From Tieghemiomyces parasiticus (taxonomy: Eukaryota; Kickxellomycota; Dimargaritomycetes; Dimargaritales; Dimargaritaceae), in contig JANBPT010000002.1 in the NCBI GenBank assembly GCA_027575765.1, positions 1-64,000 of the forward strand: 64,000 nt of DNA, in the 5' to 3' direction. Positions 47,151-56,745 of the stretch are shown in pieces. Made by a program: the position numbers and the translations under genes. The notes below the pieces were generated by a model. That model was not told the origin of the DNA and did not search any database. It saw nothing but the letters and a program-made list of their open reading frames with translations. How positions within the stretch are numbered: position 1 is the first letter of the stretch; the number at the start of each line of letters is the position of its first letter.

Positions 47151-47920
47151 CCCCTGTCAGTATGCTCTCCTGATTGTGAACCGGATTCCTCAAATATCTA
47201 CCTTCTGTGCGAATCCGAGTGATATGCAGCTACCAGGGCTTGAGAACGACAGGTGCCTTAGTGACCTTGGGTCAGAATGGCACCCGCTCACCTCAAAATT
47301 TCTCGCACGGGGTAATGAAGCTACTCCACTCCACACGGGTCAATCCGCAGCCATACACGGAACCAGATGGGCTGGAGTGCGCTGCTGATCATTCGCACGA
47401 GTTCCATTAGAGGAATTTTTTGGAGAAACTGGTGATTACAAGTTGGGAAATCACATACCTGACTGTGCGATGCTGTCTCATATTTATACATTACTCGTTC
47501 CTCCGCTAACCACGTCGGCGGCTAATCCTATTTAAGATTTTTGAATGACCTGCCGAGGTCAGCGGCGGAAATATTGTGACCAAGATGGTAGCATTCAGCA
47601 TAGCCATAGGCCTTGAATGCTGAAACGAGTCCAGAGAAACTTTAAGTGAAAGGATTGCGTCTTAACATGAAACGTATCGTGCTTAGCAGGTGGACTGACT
47701 CACAGGCTTTCAATGTCATTATATCCTGGGGCTCCACCTGACAAAACCCACATGCATTACCTGTAGCGATAATGCATTAATACTGGCTATCCCCCATCTT
47801 AGACAGCTCTGACTCCGTAACCGATAATTGAAATTATACCGAAAAGAAGTGTATGTAAGGTCGGGTTGGAGCTATCCATAAGCAGTGGATAACTTCCTCT
47901 ATCTCTACCCCTCACCATGG

Positions 47921-47936
47921 TATATATATATATATA
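47921..47936. repeat. (TA)8 microsatellite
   Basis: Sixteen bases of alternating TA in a gene-poor region. No gene follows closely in either direction, so there is no reason to call it a TATA box. Confidence 0.8.
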
Positions 47937-48632
47937 AGTGTTCTTGTTTGCTATTCTAATTTTATCACCCACGCGAGTCACGAGCCTTTAACATGAGTGG
48001 GCTCTTTCCAGCGGGTTGGAAAGAGTTAAGAACACCAAGTTATAATTCAGGTCAACCCCGGCCATTGTCTAGACGGTAGCAGTATCTTATGAAACGCCCT
48101 AATATTAGAGAGGATGCAAAGACTGGTCACTTCGTAAAAATAATATATAGATATTATATATCGCTTGTACTAATATCCATCGGCTCTGGTCGCCCTATGA
48201 TTAGAGCTGCGAACACGACCGGAGAGTATCACTACAAAATCCCAACCTGATGCAGCCAAAATATATCGTCGTCATCACCATCTCCCATATCACTTGGTCT
48301 TCTCCCAATGTTTAATAGTATCCCTGCCCCTTGGGGACCCTATCTACCCCATTTCCCGAATCCCAAATAGTACGGCGTCAGGAATGGTTGGGGAGCTGTT
48401 GTGTGGTTGGATCAGCACAATGAGCACATTTCGATTATCGATAATATAGAGTGGCAGCCCCGAGTGATCTCCTAACGCCGGCGGGTTTCGTATCGGTTGC
48501 TTACAATAGTCGGCCAAGGAGCTAATGGGCATTCAAAGTGGCTACATCTATGGAGTGTAAAATGCCAGGTTATTCCTTGGGGATAAACTCATACATTTGT
48601 TTAGTCGATAGGGGGTGAGAGAAATTAGTCAC

Positions 48633-48812
48633 ATGGATCTAGAGAATTTCCAAACAAGGCATCCAAAGCTTGGAAAGCTGCGCAGGATAATACACAGGGT
48701 TTCTGTTTTAGGACTACTGCTCGCAGGATTATTACTATTTTTATACCTCACTAAGGCCGCGGCTGTTGTTCTATCAGATCGGCCAACAACAGCGGAAAAA
48801 CTTGTGCCGTAG
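48633..48812 (+). CDS. Possible small single-pass membrane protein
   Basis: 59 codons from an ATG at 48633: a basic N-terminal half (RHPKLGKLRRIIHRV), then one hydrophobic segment (VLGLLLAGLLLFLYLTKAAAV) and a short polar tail. It has no similarity that I recognise, no promoter signal and an A/T-rich neighbourhood. A chance frame is quite possible. Confidence 0.18.
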   Translation: MDLENFQTRHPKLGKLRRIIHRVSVLGLLLAGLLLFLYLTKAAAVVLSDRPTTAEKLVP

Positions 48813-49692
48813 GGAGCGGGTGATCGACGTGCTTTGGACGTGTCTATTCACACGCCTCATATGCCTTTCCCCGACCATGTGTAGAGTCGGCCGCCACCAC
48901 TCCCTCCAGAAAAATGTTCTCATAATTTTACCAGCAAACTGCCAGCCGGAGGTGGAACAAACTAGAACGGTAGGATATTCGTCTAGTGTGTAGGTGACTT
49001 ATATGATGGTAAACGCTGCGTCACGGACTCTGTCCTAGGTCGTTCGAGTGGTATAGGTGAGATAATGGGTTCATATAGCCCCTGCAGATTGACCTAGATT
49101 CTAGCTGGATCAATCATGTCGTTTTCATGACCGAAAAGACTCGGTCCATTAAACACAGTAATGGGGCTAAAGGTAATTAGTATTAGCGATATTGGCATAG
49201 CCCCCTTCATTCGGCTATCTGCAAAGTACAACAATGCCGACGTCACAGACGAGACCTGAGGTTTGCAACTCATAAAACTAAAAGTCTCGGGTCTTGCACG
49301 GATTTACATGAAGTTGTGGTGTCAAGCCCAGCAAATCGACTGGTCTAATCGTTTCCAAATTAGGCCATCACGTGCGACACAGTTTTCCCTCTATAACTTC
49401 TTCCTCATATCCAAGGGGATATCAGCAATAAAAACCTGTCAATGCTTTCCGCTATTCGGTACGTATGGAGTGTAATGGCTGCCCGTCCGAGCAATTCGAC
49501 CGACTCTGTTTAAGCATGTAACAAAGCAGATTTTGAGTTCGTTAGGATAGGTACTAGAGTACTTCAATTTCGGTTAGCTTCTACGAGCCTGAACTAGTAT
49601 TCGGCAGTCTTCAGGATCTCACACCTGGTTACTGGGTGTATCGAATGGTTCAGCTAGATAGACTTGGGCCGTGCCCCCACTGAAGAAGGTCG

Positions 49693-50016
49693 TTAGCAGG
49701 TGGCTACTGTCCTTGCCGGTATCCTTCCTGCCATTGCCAGTCCAACGTGCTGCTGACGGCGCATGGCAATAAGGATGTCATAAAAGATCCTGTCATAAAT
49801 AAAGCACTGCAGCTCCGGTTCGTGGCACAGAACCTTCACACATGGGTCTAGGTGAAGTGTGACAGACCCAGGTAGGCTTCTCACCGTCTAGCAGAGGAGC
49901 TATTCCCAATTATACTCAGATATTCTTCCCGTCCGGCTGTCTAATGCTTACCAACAGGCACCTGCATTGAATTTCGTCATCGAAGGCCTCTAGATCGTGT
50001 AGACGTTGGCAGACCA
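49693..50016 (-). CDS. Possible two-exon fragment of an unidentified gene
   Basis: The minus strand at 50016-49952 encodes VCQRLHDLEAFDDEIQCRC and is bounded by an acceptor (ACCAG) and a donor (TTG|GTAAGC). 49887-49693 follows an acceptor CTGCTAG in the same phase and encodes a segment containing HLDPCVKVLCHEPELQCF and FYDILIAMRRQQHV, ending at TAA. The composition is protein-like and Cys-rich, but the implied intron is only 64 nt, much shorter than the others here, and the upstream exons were not found. I recognise no family. It may be a decayed gene. Confidence 0.2.
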
Positions 50017-50193
50017 CTGGTACGTGAGGACATAGCAAGGGAAAGTAGCGTCCAGTTTGGCAGCATAGTCAGAATTAGCATACTTGCTTTTGTATTCCTG
50101 CAATTGCTCGGTTAACGGGCATATTGGCAAATCACATTTGGTGCGCTCGTGGCATGTCGCCTCGGACATTCTAGTAAGGTGACAGTCACACAC

Positions 50194-51211
50194 TTTGATA
50201 CAAGGATGCGTCAGATTATGTGCTGGATTACGTCTACCGGCTCATCAAATCATTCGAAAAAAATTCCCTTCCAAAGTGGCTGTAAGAGATCTCTAGCTTG
50301 AATATACCTGGAACTATTCTCGGCCCATAGTATCCCTGAGATCCAAGGAGTCAGCCAACCAGTAAAATGATTGAGAATGTAATGATCGAATTTTCTTTAT
50401 TTGACCGTAAGGGTTCGTTCAAATGTATCACTAGCGAGATGGCGGCACGATATCGGGTGGAGAGAATGTGGCAATGGAAGTAAGAAAGTGATCGAATTCG
50501 TGTTAGTACATGCCAACGGCTCAAGCGAATGAGATCAAAAGATCTAAAACTGGAAAGAATGTTAGTTCGCCGGATAACGGTGGCAGGCAATGAAGGCCCG
50601 AGCGCACCAAGGAGGCCGGAACGAATGGGGAAAGCAGGCTAGAAGCCCACCCTCCTGGGACTTGCTCTCGCACACTGCTCTTAAGTCACTCAGCTATGGG
50701 CGGCATTAGAGCCGGAAGCATGGTGCTTTACACAATTGGTGCGGATAAAAAACACGGAGTCGCCTGGTAATGGTCGACAGCCGGTAGAGGAGAAAAACAC
50801 ACGGTGATTGAGCGCGCCTAGCGCTGAGCGTTACCATAATAGCGGCTTACCTTACTGTGCAGGGGGGGATGTCGTTGAAACGGCGATGGATAATTAGAGG
50901 CTAGAAAGAGAAAACTGATGAGGATAAGAGTGCCTGGCCATTCGAAAGGCCACTTTATGGTGGTTGAGAGATCGTGCGGTCGGTCCACTAAAAAAATATT
51001 ATACAATGGAACGCAGCCGTTAATCCAAGCGGTGGGGGGGGGGCGAGTGGGGCAAACGCGGAAAATTTTTCATTGCGATTTGAAAGCGCCTGGTGAGCAG
51101 TGCCGAAAGTGGGCTGAGTAGCCGAGGGGTGTGTATGGGGTATAAGTGCGCCATAACTTTCCATCAAAAATTAGTCCCGCCCAGAACGCTGAGATCAATT
51201 TATCCACGTGA
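50194..51211. other. Spacer before the hydroxyacid oxidase gene
   Basis: Short frames only. A run of ten G lies at 51034-51043. The right end should hold the 3' UTR of the oxidase gene. Confidence 0.4.
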
Positions 51212-52800
51212 TCATAAATTTGACGGCAGCGTCATCGTCAGGCATTGGGGCTCAATATCTGCGACGCTCGCACAGCCCGTGAGGGCCATGCTTGTCTCGA
51301 GCTCCTCTTGAAGGATACCCAGTACATCCCTCACCCCGGCCTCCCCGTCGACGGTGAGGCCCCATAGCGCCGGGCGACCGATAAAAACGGCACGGGCGCC
51401 GAGGGCCAAGGCGCGGAACACATCGACCCCGGTGCGCACGCCACTATCACAGTACACTTCCAACTGACCGGCGGCACCATCGACCACGTCGCGTAGGGCA
51501 TCTATGGTAGCCTGGACGGTATCGAGCTGGCGACCGGCGTGGTTAGACACCCAGATGGCATCCACATCATGTGCAACGGCCAGCTCCGCGTCGGCACGCG
51601 TGAGGATACCTTTCAAAACGATGGGTAGATTAGTTACTTGGCGTAGCCATGGTATCGCCGTTTTCCAGGTCAGAGTGGAATCCGTTCGATTGGATAGATC
51701 TTCGGTAATGACCCGTGTGCCTGGGACCACATCAGAGGTGGCTTTGGCTGCCAGCGCTGCCCGTTGGCTGGCGGTTAGGATTCGGGTCTCCGGTGGGAAA
51801 TTGGCCAGGCGCCAGGGTTTAGGGAGGTGGAATCCGTTACGGGCATCAGGAAGACGACGGCCGATCATGGGCGTATCGACCGTCAGGACCAGAGCCCGGT
51901 ACCCGGCAGCCTCGGCCCGCCGGATGAGATCGGCCGAGACGGGCCGGTTCTGGTACAGGTACAGTTGGAACCAGTAGCTACAGTCCGGTCCACCCTGGGC
52001 GATCACGGTCTCCAAGGGTGTGGTGGAATACGTGGAGAGCACCATGGCGCTCCCAAATTTGGCCACGGCTACCACCGTAGTGGACAAAAAAGCAGGTTGG
52101 TGGCAGAGAATGCGGAAAAAATCGTTAGAGAAGATCGTCGGGCACAAAGTGTGATGAAGAGTGGGTCCGAAGGAAGGATAAACGGTGGTATTGGTTAGGT
52201 CGCGGTGGCGTATACTTACCACGCGAGACGGCCTCCTCTCCGTCCGGGTGAGCCATCTTTTGGAGCGCGCTGGGGGCAACGCAGATTGGACTGGCGCAGG
52301 GATGGCCAAGGAGCGTTGTAGTCGTCGAAATGTGAGAAATGTCCTTGAAAATACGTGGTCGGAGACGATACCTATATTGCGGACAACCGGCATCAACAAG
52401 GGAGGTATATGGGCCCATATGCGGTTAATCTAGTGGAGTCCGTCTAACGCACAGGTAGTCCTGACGCTAACCAAGTGGTATGCGGCAAATTCGCCCTTAA
52501 CAATAAAGCACACGGTTCCATATTAGGTTATTGGAGGCTGTCCGGTTGGAGGTAGGCTTTCGCACCCTTGTGCACTAGGGTCCTATCGTTATAGTCATTT
52601 AGAAGGAACATCAGTCCTCCCCTCCTCCGCCCATATTGAATTAGTACTTACTTTAGGAATGCTCGGGTATTGTCTTGCAAGGTCAGCATGTCGTTAGCAC
52701 CCGCGGCATAATAATCCCAAACCATTTTGGGTAGCCGGTCCTTTGCAAGCGGCTCGTAGTCATTAACGCAGGTGGGTTTGGCCATGGCGTTGGGGGCCAT
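51212..52800 (-). CDS. FMN-dependent 2-hydroxyacid oxidase/dehydrogenase (glycolate oxidase/lactate oxidase family)
   Basis: Three exons on the minus strand: 52800-52652, 52371-52220, 52068-51212, giving 385 aa. Exon 1 is short: DRLPKMVWDYYAAGANDMLT supplies the substrate-binding Tyr region. The junctions make AFLKYRLRPRIFKD and AVSRAVAKFGSAM, both standard for the family, in phases 2 and 1. Active-site residues are visible: Tyr137 in WFQLYLYQNR, Lys253 in IVLKGI, His277 and Arg280 in VSNHAGRQLD, and the FMN phosphate-binding DSGVRTGVDVF and IGRPALWG. His277 is the catalytic base in the family. The usual SNHGGRQLD is SNHAGRQLD here. There is no cytochrome b2 domain and no clear presequence, and the C-terminus is SNL, so peroxisomal import via a degenerate PTS1-like end is only a guess. 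Substrate (glycolate, lactate or longer) unknown. An alternative in-frame start is 52785. Confidence 0.92.
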
Positions 52801-53480
52801 AGCAGACGAGTGGCAATTGAGGAGAGTCAGGCGGCGGTAGGGGGCGGGTTTCGGCGCAGTACAGATGCTCTAGAAATGGGCAATGGGTGGACGTAGTATT
52901 GAGAGTTCGAAAAGGAGTATTGCATGAGGACCTCTTTTAATGACGCCAGATGGCCCTGGGAGAGGACCCTTGGCTTGGCCTGCGTGGGGAACTGGACTGC
53001 CCGCCCTCTTCCTCAAGCCTAGTGCTACATAACCTCACCCCTAACACCACCCGCATGTGAGACGGCCTGGCTAGAGTGAGTGCCTCCTCTTTCCTGCAGG
53101 TTTCATTGACTGTACAGCTTGGTTGGCATTCATTATTTTTGAACCGTGGTCACAGCCGAATCAGATGAATAGTCACATTTGTTCATGATTTTTTTACTAC
53201 TAAAAATAAGCTATTTGCAACAATCAGGCAGTTGCAACCGGTTCCTTATCGGTTGTTTGTAGCTTTCCTCTAGGCAGGGTAGTACCGCGGTGTGTCTCGT
53301 GAAGCACCTGTGCAGATGGACGGCCACTGTTGGGTGTTTCCGCTAAGTTGAAGCCATGTTGCTGGCTGGGGGACAAAGATGCTTGCAAGCCGGGATACCA
53401 ATGCTGGCAATGCGCTCCAGATTACGCATCCCGTATCGAAGCGAATACTCGACCATTAGTCAATCAATGTCTCTCGCCTA
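52801..53480. other. Spacer between the hydroxyacid oxidase and the small secreted protein gene
   Basis: Promoter side of the oxidase gene on the left, 3' side of the secreted-protein gene on the right. No further gene seen. Confidence 0.4.
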
Positions 53481-53894
53481 TTATATGGCCTTGCTGCTCG
53501 TCAGTCCGACCTTTGCGGTAGCCTTGGAGTCGCCGTGCGTAATTGCGTTGGGGTAGAAAATTTTTGTATCGTCGCCGTCTTCGAGCTCAAATGCAAACAC
53601 TCCATGCTCGCTATTGGCATCGTCATAATTATCGATCTCGGCCGCGTCCTCTTCGTCGCTGCCCATTAAGAAGTCGACTGAGTCATTGCACCAGGAATCG
53701 GAGTACATGGTTGAATAAGATGAGCCAAGGGAGTTGATGGACATTTCCCTCTGGGCTTGGGTCAAATCCGCAGCCACTTGGTTCTGGGTAGCACCAGACC
53801 GATCACAGGCGCGTTCGTCCAGGGGGAAGCCGGCCACGGTGGAATATTGACCCGCCAGGACCACAAATAGCAAGGCGGTGGTAATGTGCATCAT
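53481..53894 (-). CDS. Small secreted acidic protein, unidentified
   Basis: 137 aa from the first of two adjacent ATGs (53894, 53891). A longer in-frame extension upstream lies in a C/T-rich leader that starts near a TATA box, so it is not the likely start. The first residues, MMHITTALLFVVLAGQYSTV, form a clear signal peptide ending near VAG. The mature part is Asp/Glu/Ser-rich (SDEEDAAEIDNYDDANSEHG) with only two Cys (ACDRSG and DSWCND) that could pair, and ends in a Lys/Ser/Thr-rich tail. No domain or known family. No dibasic (KEX2-like) repeats of a pheromone precursor are seen. It may be an extracellular or effector-like protein, but that is only inferred from size and signal. Confidence 0.65.
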   Translation of the reverse strand: MMHITTALLFVVLAGQYSTVAGFPLDERACDRSGATQNQVAADLTQAQREMSINSLGSSYSTMYSDSWCNDSVDFLMGSDEEDAAEIDNYDDANSEHGVFAFELEDGDDTKIFYPNAITHGDSKATAKVGLTSSKAI

Positions 53895-56436
53895 GGGCGG
53901 GGAAATGGGTAGCGAAGTGGGTTGTAGTGGTAAATCTAATAGAGATGGGCACTGGCAGAACGTTTGACTTGTGAAGAACGTACAAAGGGATGTGGTATAA
54001 CGTAGAGGGTCGGTGTGAGAGCCGGTATATATATATGTGTGTGTGGTGCCGCGGAAAGCGTAGCTGGCTGGAATTCGGGTACCGTCCAAGGGCTAAACAG
54101 CTATGCATGGCCCATTTGGCCACTGAAAATAGGGAGCGTAGCGAGGAGTGTTGAAAAGCGACCCTTGCGCGACGGACGCAAAGAGGACGGTGCGTTTCGG
54201 ATGGTCTGCGTAACGTCAAGTGGCCACAGTCTTGGCGGCCAACTCAAGTCGCACTCACAAGGGCGCATACCCTTCATTTTCGCACTGTGATGGATCAGGT
54301 GACGTGATCGTACGACCCAGTCAAACCGCTCGGCACTGGCTGGTCCTACCAATGTGACCAGAGTGCAGCATCTCGTCTGGCGCCGTTTTCCGGATTAGGA
54401 GGGCACGAAAACTTTGGGGCATGGCTAGCTTTTTGAGAGGTATTATCATCGATTCGGAGAGGGCACCTAGAGTACAAGATGCACAAAATTATTTGACCTA
54501 CGTCAAATTTCAGTTATCCAGCTCTGGCTCGCAGATATGGAGGCTAGGCAGTAGATGGTGGAAGGTGTTTCTAAGGAGTGAAACTGAGAAGGGGGTTATT
54601 GTACCCTTGTCTTTTAGGTTGTATTTAGAATAATTAAACTTTGAGCCTCGCTGGGTGTCAAGCATCCTAGAAGAGGACCATTATCCGCACTAAAGCTTAT
54701 CACTTCACTTGGCCGCCATGTCTGCGCCTGCCGCCCCAGTCTCTACCCCCTCCCCGACGTATCGGACGCGGTGGACAAGTCCTCAAACAATGTAAATGTT
54801 GTCAGAGCGGCAAGCTTTACCGGTACCCATGCTGAGCGGGCAGTCGAGCCGACTTATCCTTTTCCTGGTCTCACGGACGCTGCCTAGTAGCAAGTTCGGC
54901 CTTGTGCGAGCTGCTGACCACTGCAATGCAGCCACTAGTTTGGTCATCTACCAGGTAACGTGGGTGAACTTGATACGGCCCTGGTTCAGTGCCTGTTAGA
55001 GGAAGGGTCCCAAGTAATCGGTGAAGAATTGGACCTCAGGATTATCAACCTCCGCAACCACCATGTTCACCTTCCTACGCTACCACCCGAAGCTGCGCAT
55101 CTACGTAAACAGCCAGGTACCAGAAGGCCTTGTCGACGACCAGCGCTGTCGGCAGATATGTTGTGTGGCTAATATTTCGGAATCACTTTGTCAAGGCCAG
55201 GGATTATCAACCTGGCACAGTTGTTACTGGATTACGCGGCCAGCGTCTTCCTGTATCATTTCCCGTTGGCATAAGTCGCCGGGTACGGAAACCTGGGTGT
55301 GGCCTAGTACTATATTGGCTCCATTGAAGTCATCCGGAAGTCGGGGGTCTCCAATTTCCAGCCCAATGACTCGGAATTTGAGTTTATATGCGGCGTGGCG
55401 AGACGCCTCAAATCGTCCTGCACTAGTGAAAAATACCGGATATATATAGTTTTAAAACCTAGCCTCACCAGTAGAGCCTACGTCCCGTTCGGTAGACGTA
55501 GTAGGCGACAAGCCTAGCTGTCTGTTACTAATGTCATCCTACAAGTAGATAAGGAGAAAAGGCCTGTCATTCTGAACAGCTGATCTAGCCTCATAACTAC
55601 CCCTCGGGTATTGATTTATATACTATACTTCTTAGCCCGCCGATAATGGTCCCTCTTTACATCAGTTTGATGGCGTGTACGTGGCGCAGAGTGCGTGCAA
55701 AGTGAAAGCGCCGGCCACTCTGGCCGGTCGCGGGCAGCCCCCCAAACCGACCACAACGGATCCTATGGCCTTATTATTCGTGGTGGTGTCTCATTAGTGA
55801 CAGTGAGCCAGCGTTCCACAAGGCCAATCCGGCCGCACCTGGTCCATTCCGCCTTGTAGGATCAGCTCCCTACCGTGACTGTGCTGTCTGGGACAAGGTA
55901 GCGCCCGATGTTCTAACCTAGCCGAGCCAGAACTAACCGCCCAGGTCCTGCAGCGTCCTCCGAGTTGATGATGGCTGGTTACGATAGCACGAAACCCTCA
56001 GGACCGGATCGCTGGCCGGTTTACCGCCGCCTCTTCCCGGAGGATGCTTGCTACTAGCCCGCCCGTATGACCACATGCGCACGCCCGGCTGCACCGCCTA
56101 GACGGGATGGCCAGTCGCACGGCGTCCCACAGAGTCCCGTAGTCGGGGTGTCGGAGCGCGCCACCCTACCGGGTCCCGCTAGGACCAAGGTCGACCGACC
56201 CTTCATCTACATCATTTCTCCCCTCCCCATCACCCCGACTCCGACGTTTCCCTTCGCGATCATCTCATCTACCCTCGTCACCTTAACCTTCCCGCTTCTA
56301 CTGCTTCATTTCCCCCTCCTACCCCCGCCTCCCGCCTTTCCGATTCGCCCAGCCACCCAGCCTTGGTACTATACCTCACCAAGGTTCGCTGAGCCCGTTT
56401 TCCCTCGCCAATCTACGTCCTGCCCCTTGCTACCGA
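53895..56436. other. 2.5 kb region upstream of the secreted protein and the GYF gene
   Basis: Divergent promoter region. On the minus strand, a TATA box (54026-54036) serves the secreted-protein gene. On the plus strand, about 56160-56436 is C/T-rich and is probably 5' UTR of the GYF gene. Frames of up to 142 codons (55021-55449) carry no recognisable domain. Confidence 0.42.
54026..54036 (-). promoter_or_regulatory. TATA box of the small secreted protein gene
   Basis: An ATATATATATA run about 132 nt before the start codon at 53894, with a C/T-rich leader between. Confidence 0.5.
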
Positions 56437-56694
56437 GTAAGTACTAGATTGGCCGCGTACCACTGGATTTACAGTCAAGTCCATAAGGATCAGTGGTTGC
56501 GCGGTAGATCGCCAACGATCATGGCTTTCGTCAGTTCGCTGAACCGGTCTACATGAGCACCAATCCGAACCCCGAGCCTCCAGCTCAATAGGGGGTCCGC
56601 CAGTACCGCATTGGCGCAATCGACAATTTAGTATATTCCATCTCCCCAAACCTGTACACCAGTTCAATACGGATATAACCGCCTAACCTACCAG
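56437..56694 (+). other. Probable intron in the 5' UTR of the GYF gene
   Basis: Donor GTAAGT at 56437 and CCTAACCTACCAG with acceptor at 56694, the same donor, branch and acceptor pattern as the coding introns. 258 nt, ending 51 nt before the ATG at 56746. The upstream C/T-rich stretch would be the first, non-coding exon. Confidence 0.55.
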
Positions 56695-56745
56695 TCGCGT
56701 TGCCCCGTTCCTAATTTCATCCTTTCCACCAGACTACCAGTCACC

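Larger units (their letters stand above)
47151..49692. other. A/T-rich gene-poor region
   Basis: No recognisable gene. It holds a 16-nt TA repeat at 47921-47936 and an AT inverted repeat, ATAATAT-ATAG-ATATTAT, at 48140-48157. One small frame with a transmembrane segment is listed separately. Confidence 0.42.

Noticed and set aside
48140..48157. AT inverted repeat as an origin or transposon end
   Set aside because: An 18-nt AT palindrome with a 4-nt loop is expected by chance in such A/T-rich sequence, and no partner copy or target duplication is seen.
55021..55449. 142-codon plus-strand frame upstream of the GYF gene
   Set aside because: Overlaps another open frame of similar quality (55130-55327), and neither shows a domain or plausible promoter. 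A retroelement origin was considered but no diagnostic motif was found.
56067..56447. 126-codon plus-strand frame before the GYF gene
   Set aside because: C/T-rich, Pro/Leu/Thr-biased, and ends at the donor of a probable 5' UTR intron. Better read as untranslated leader.
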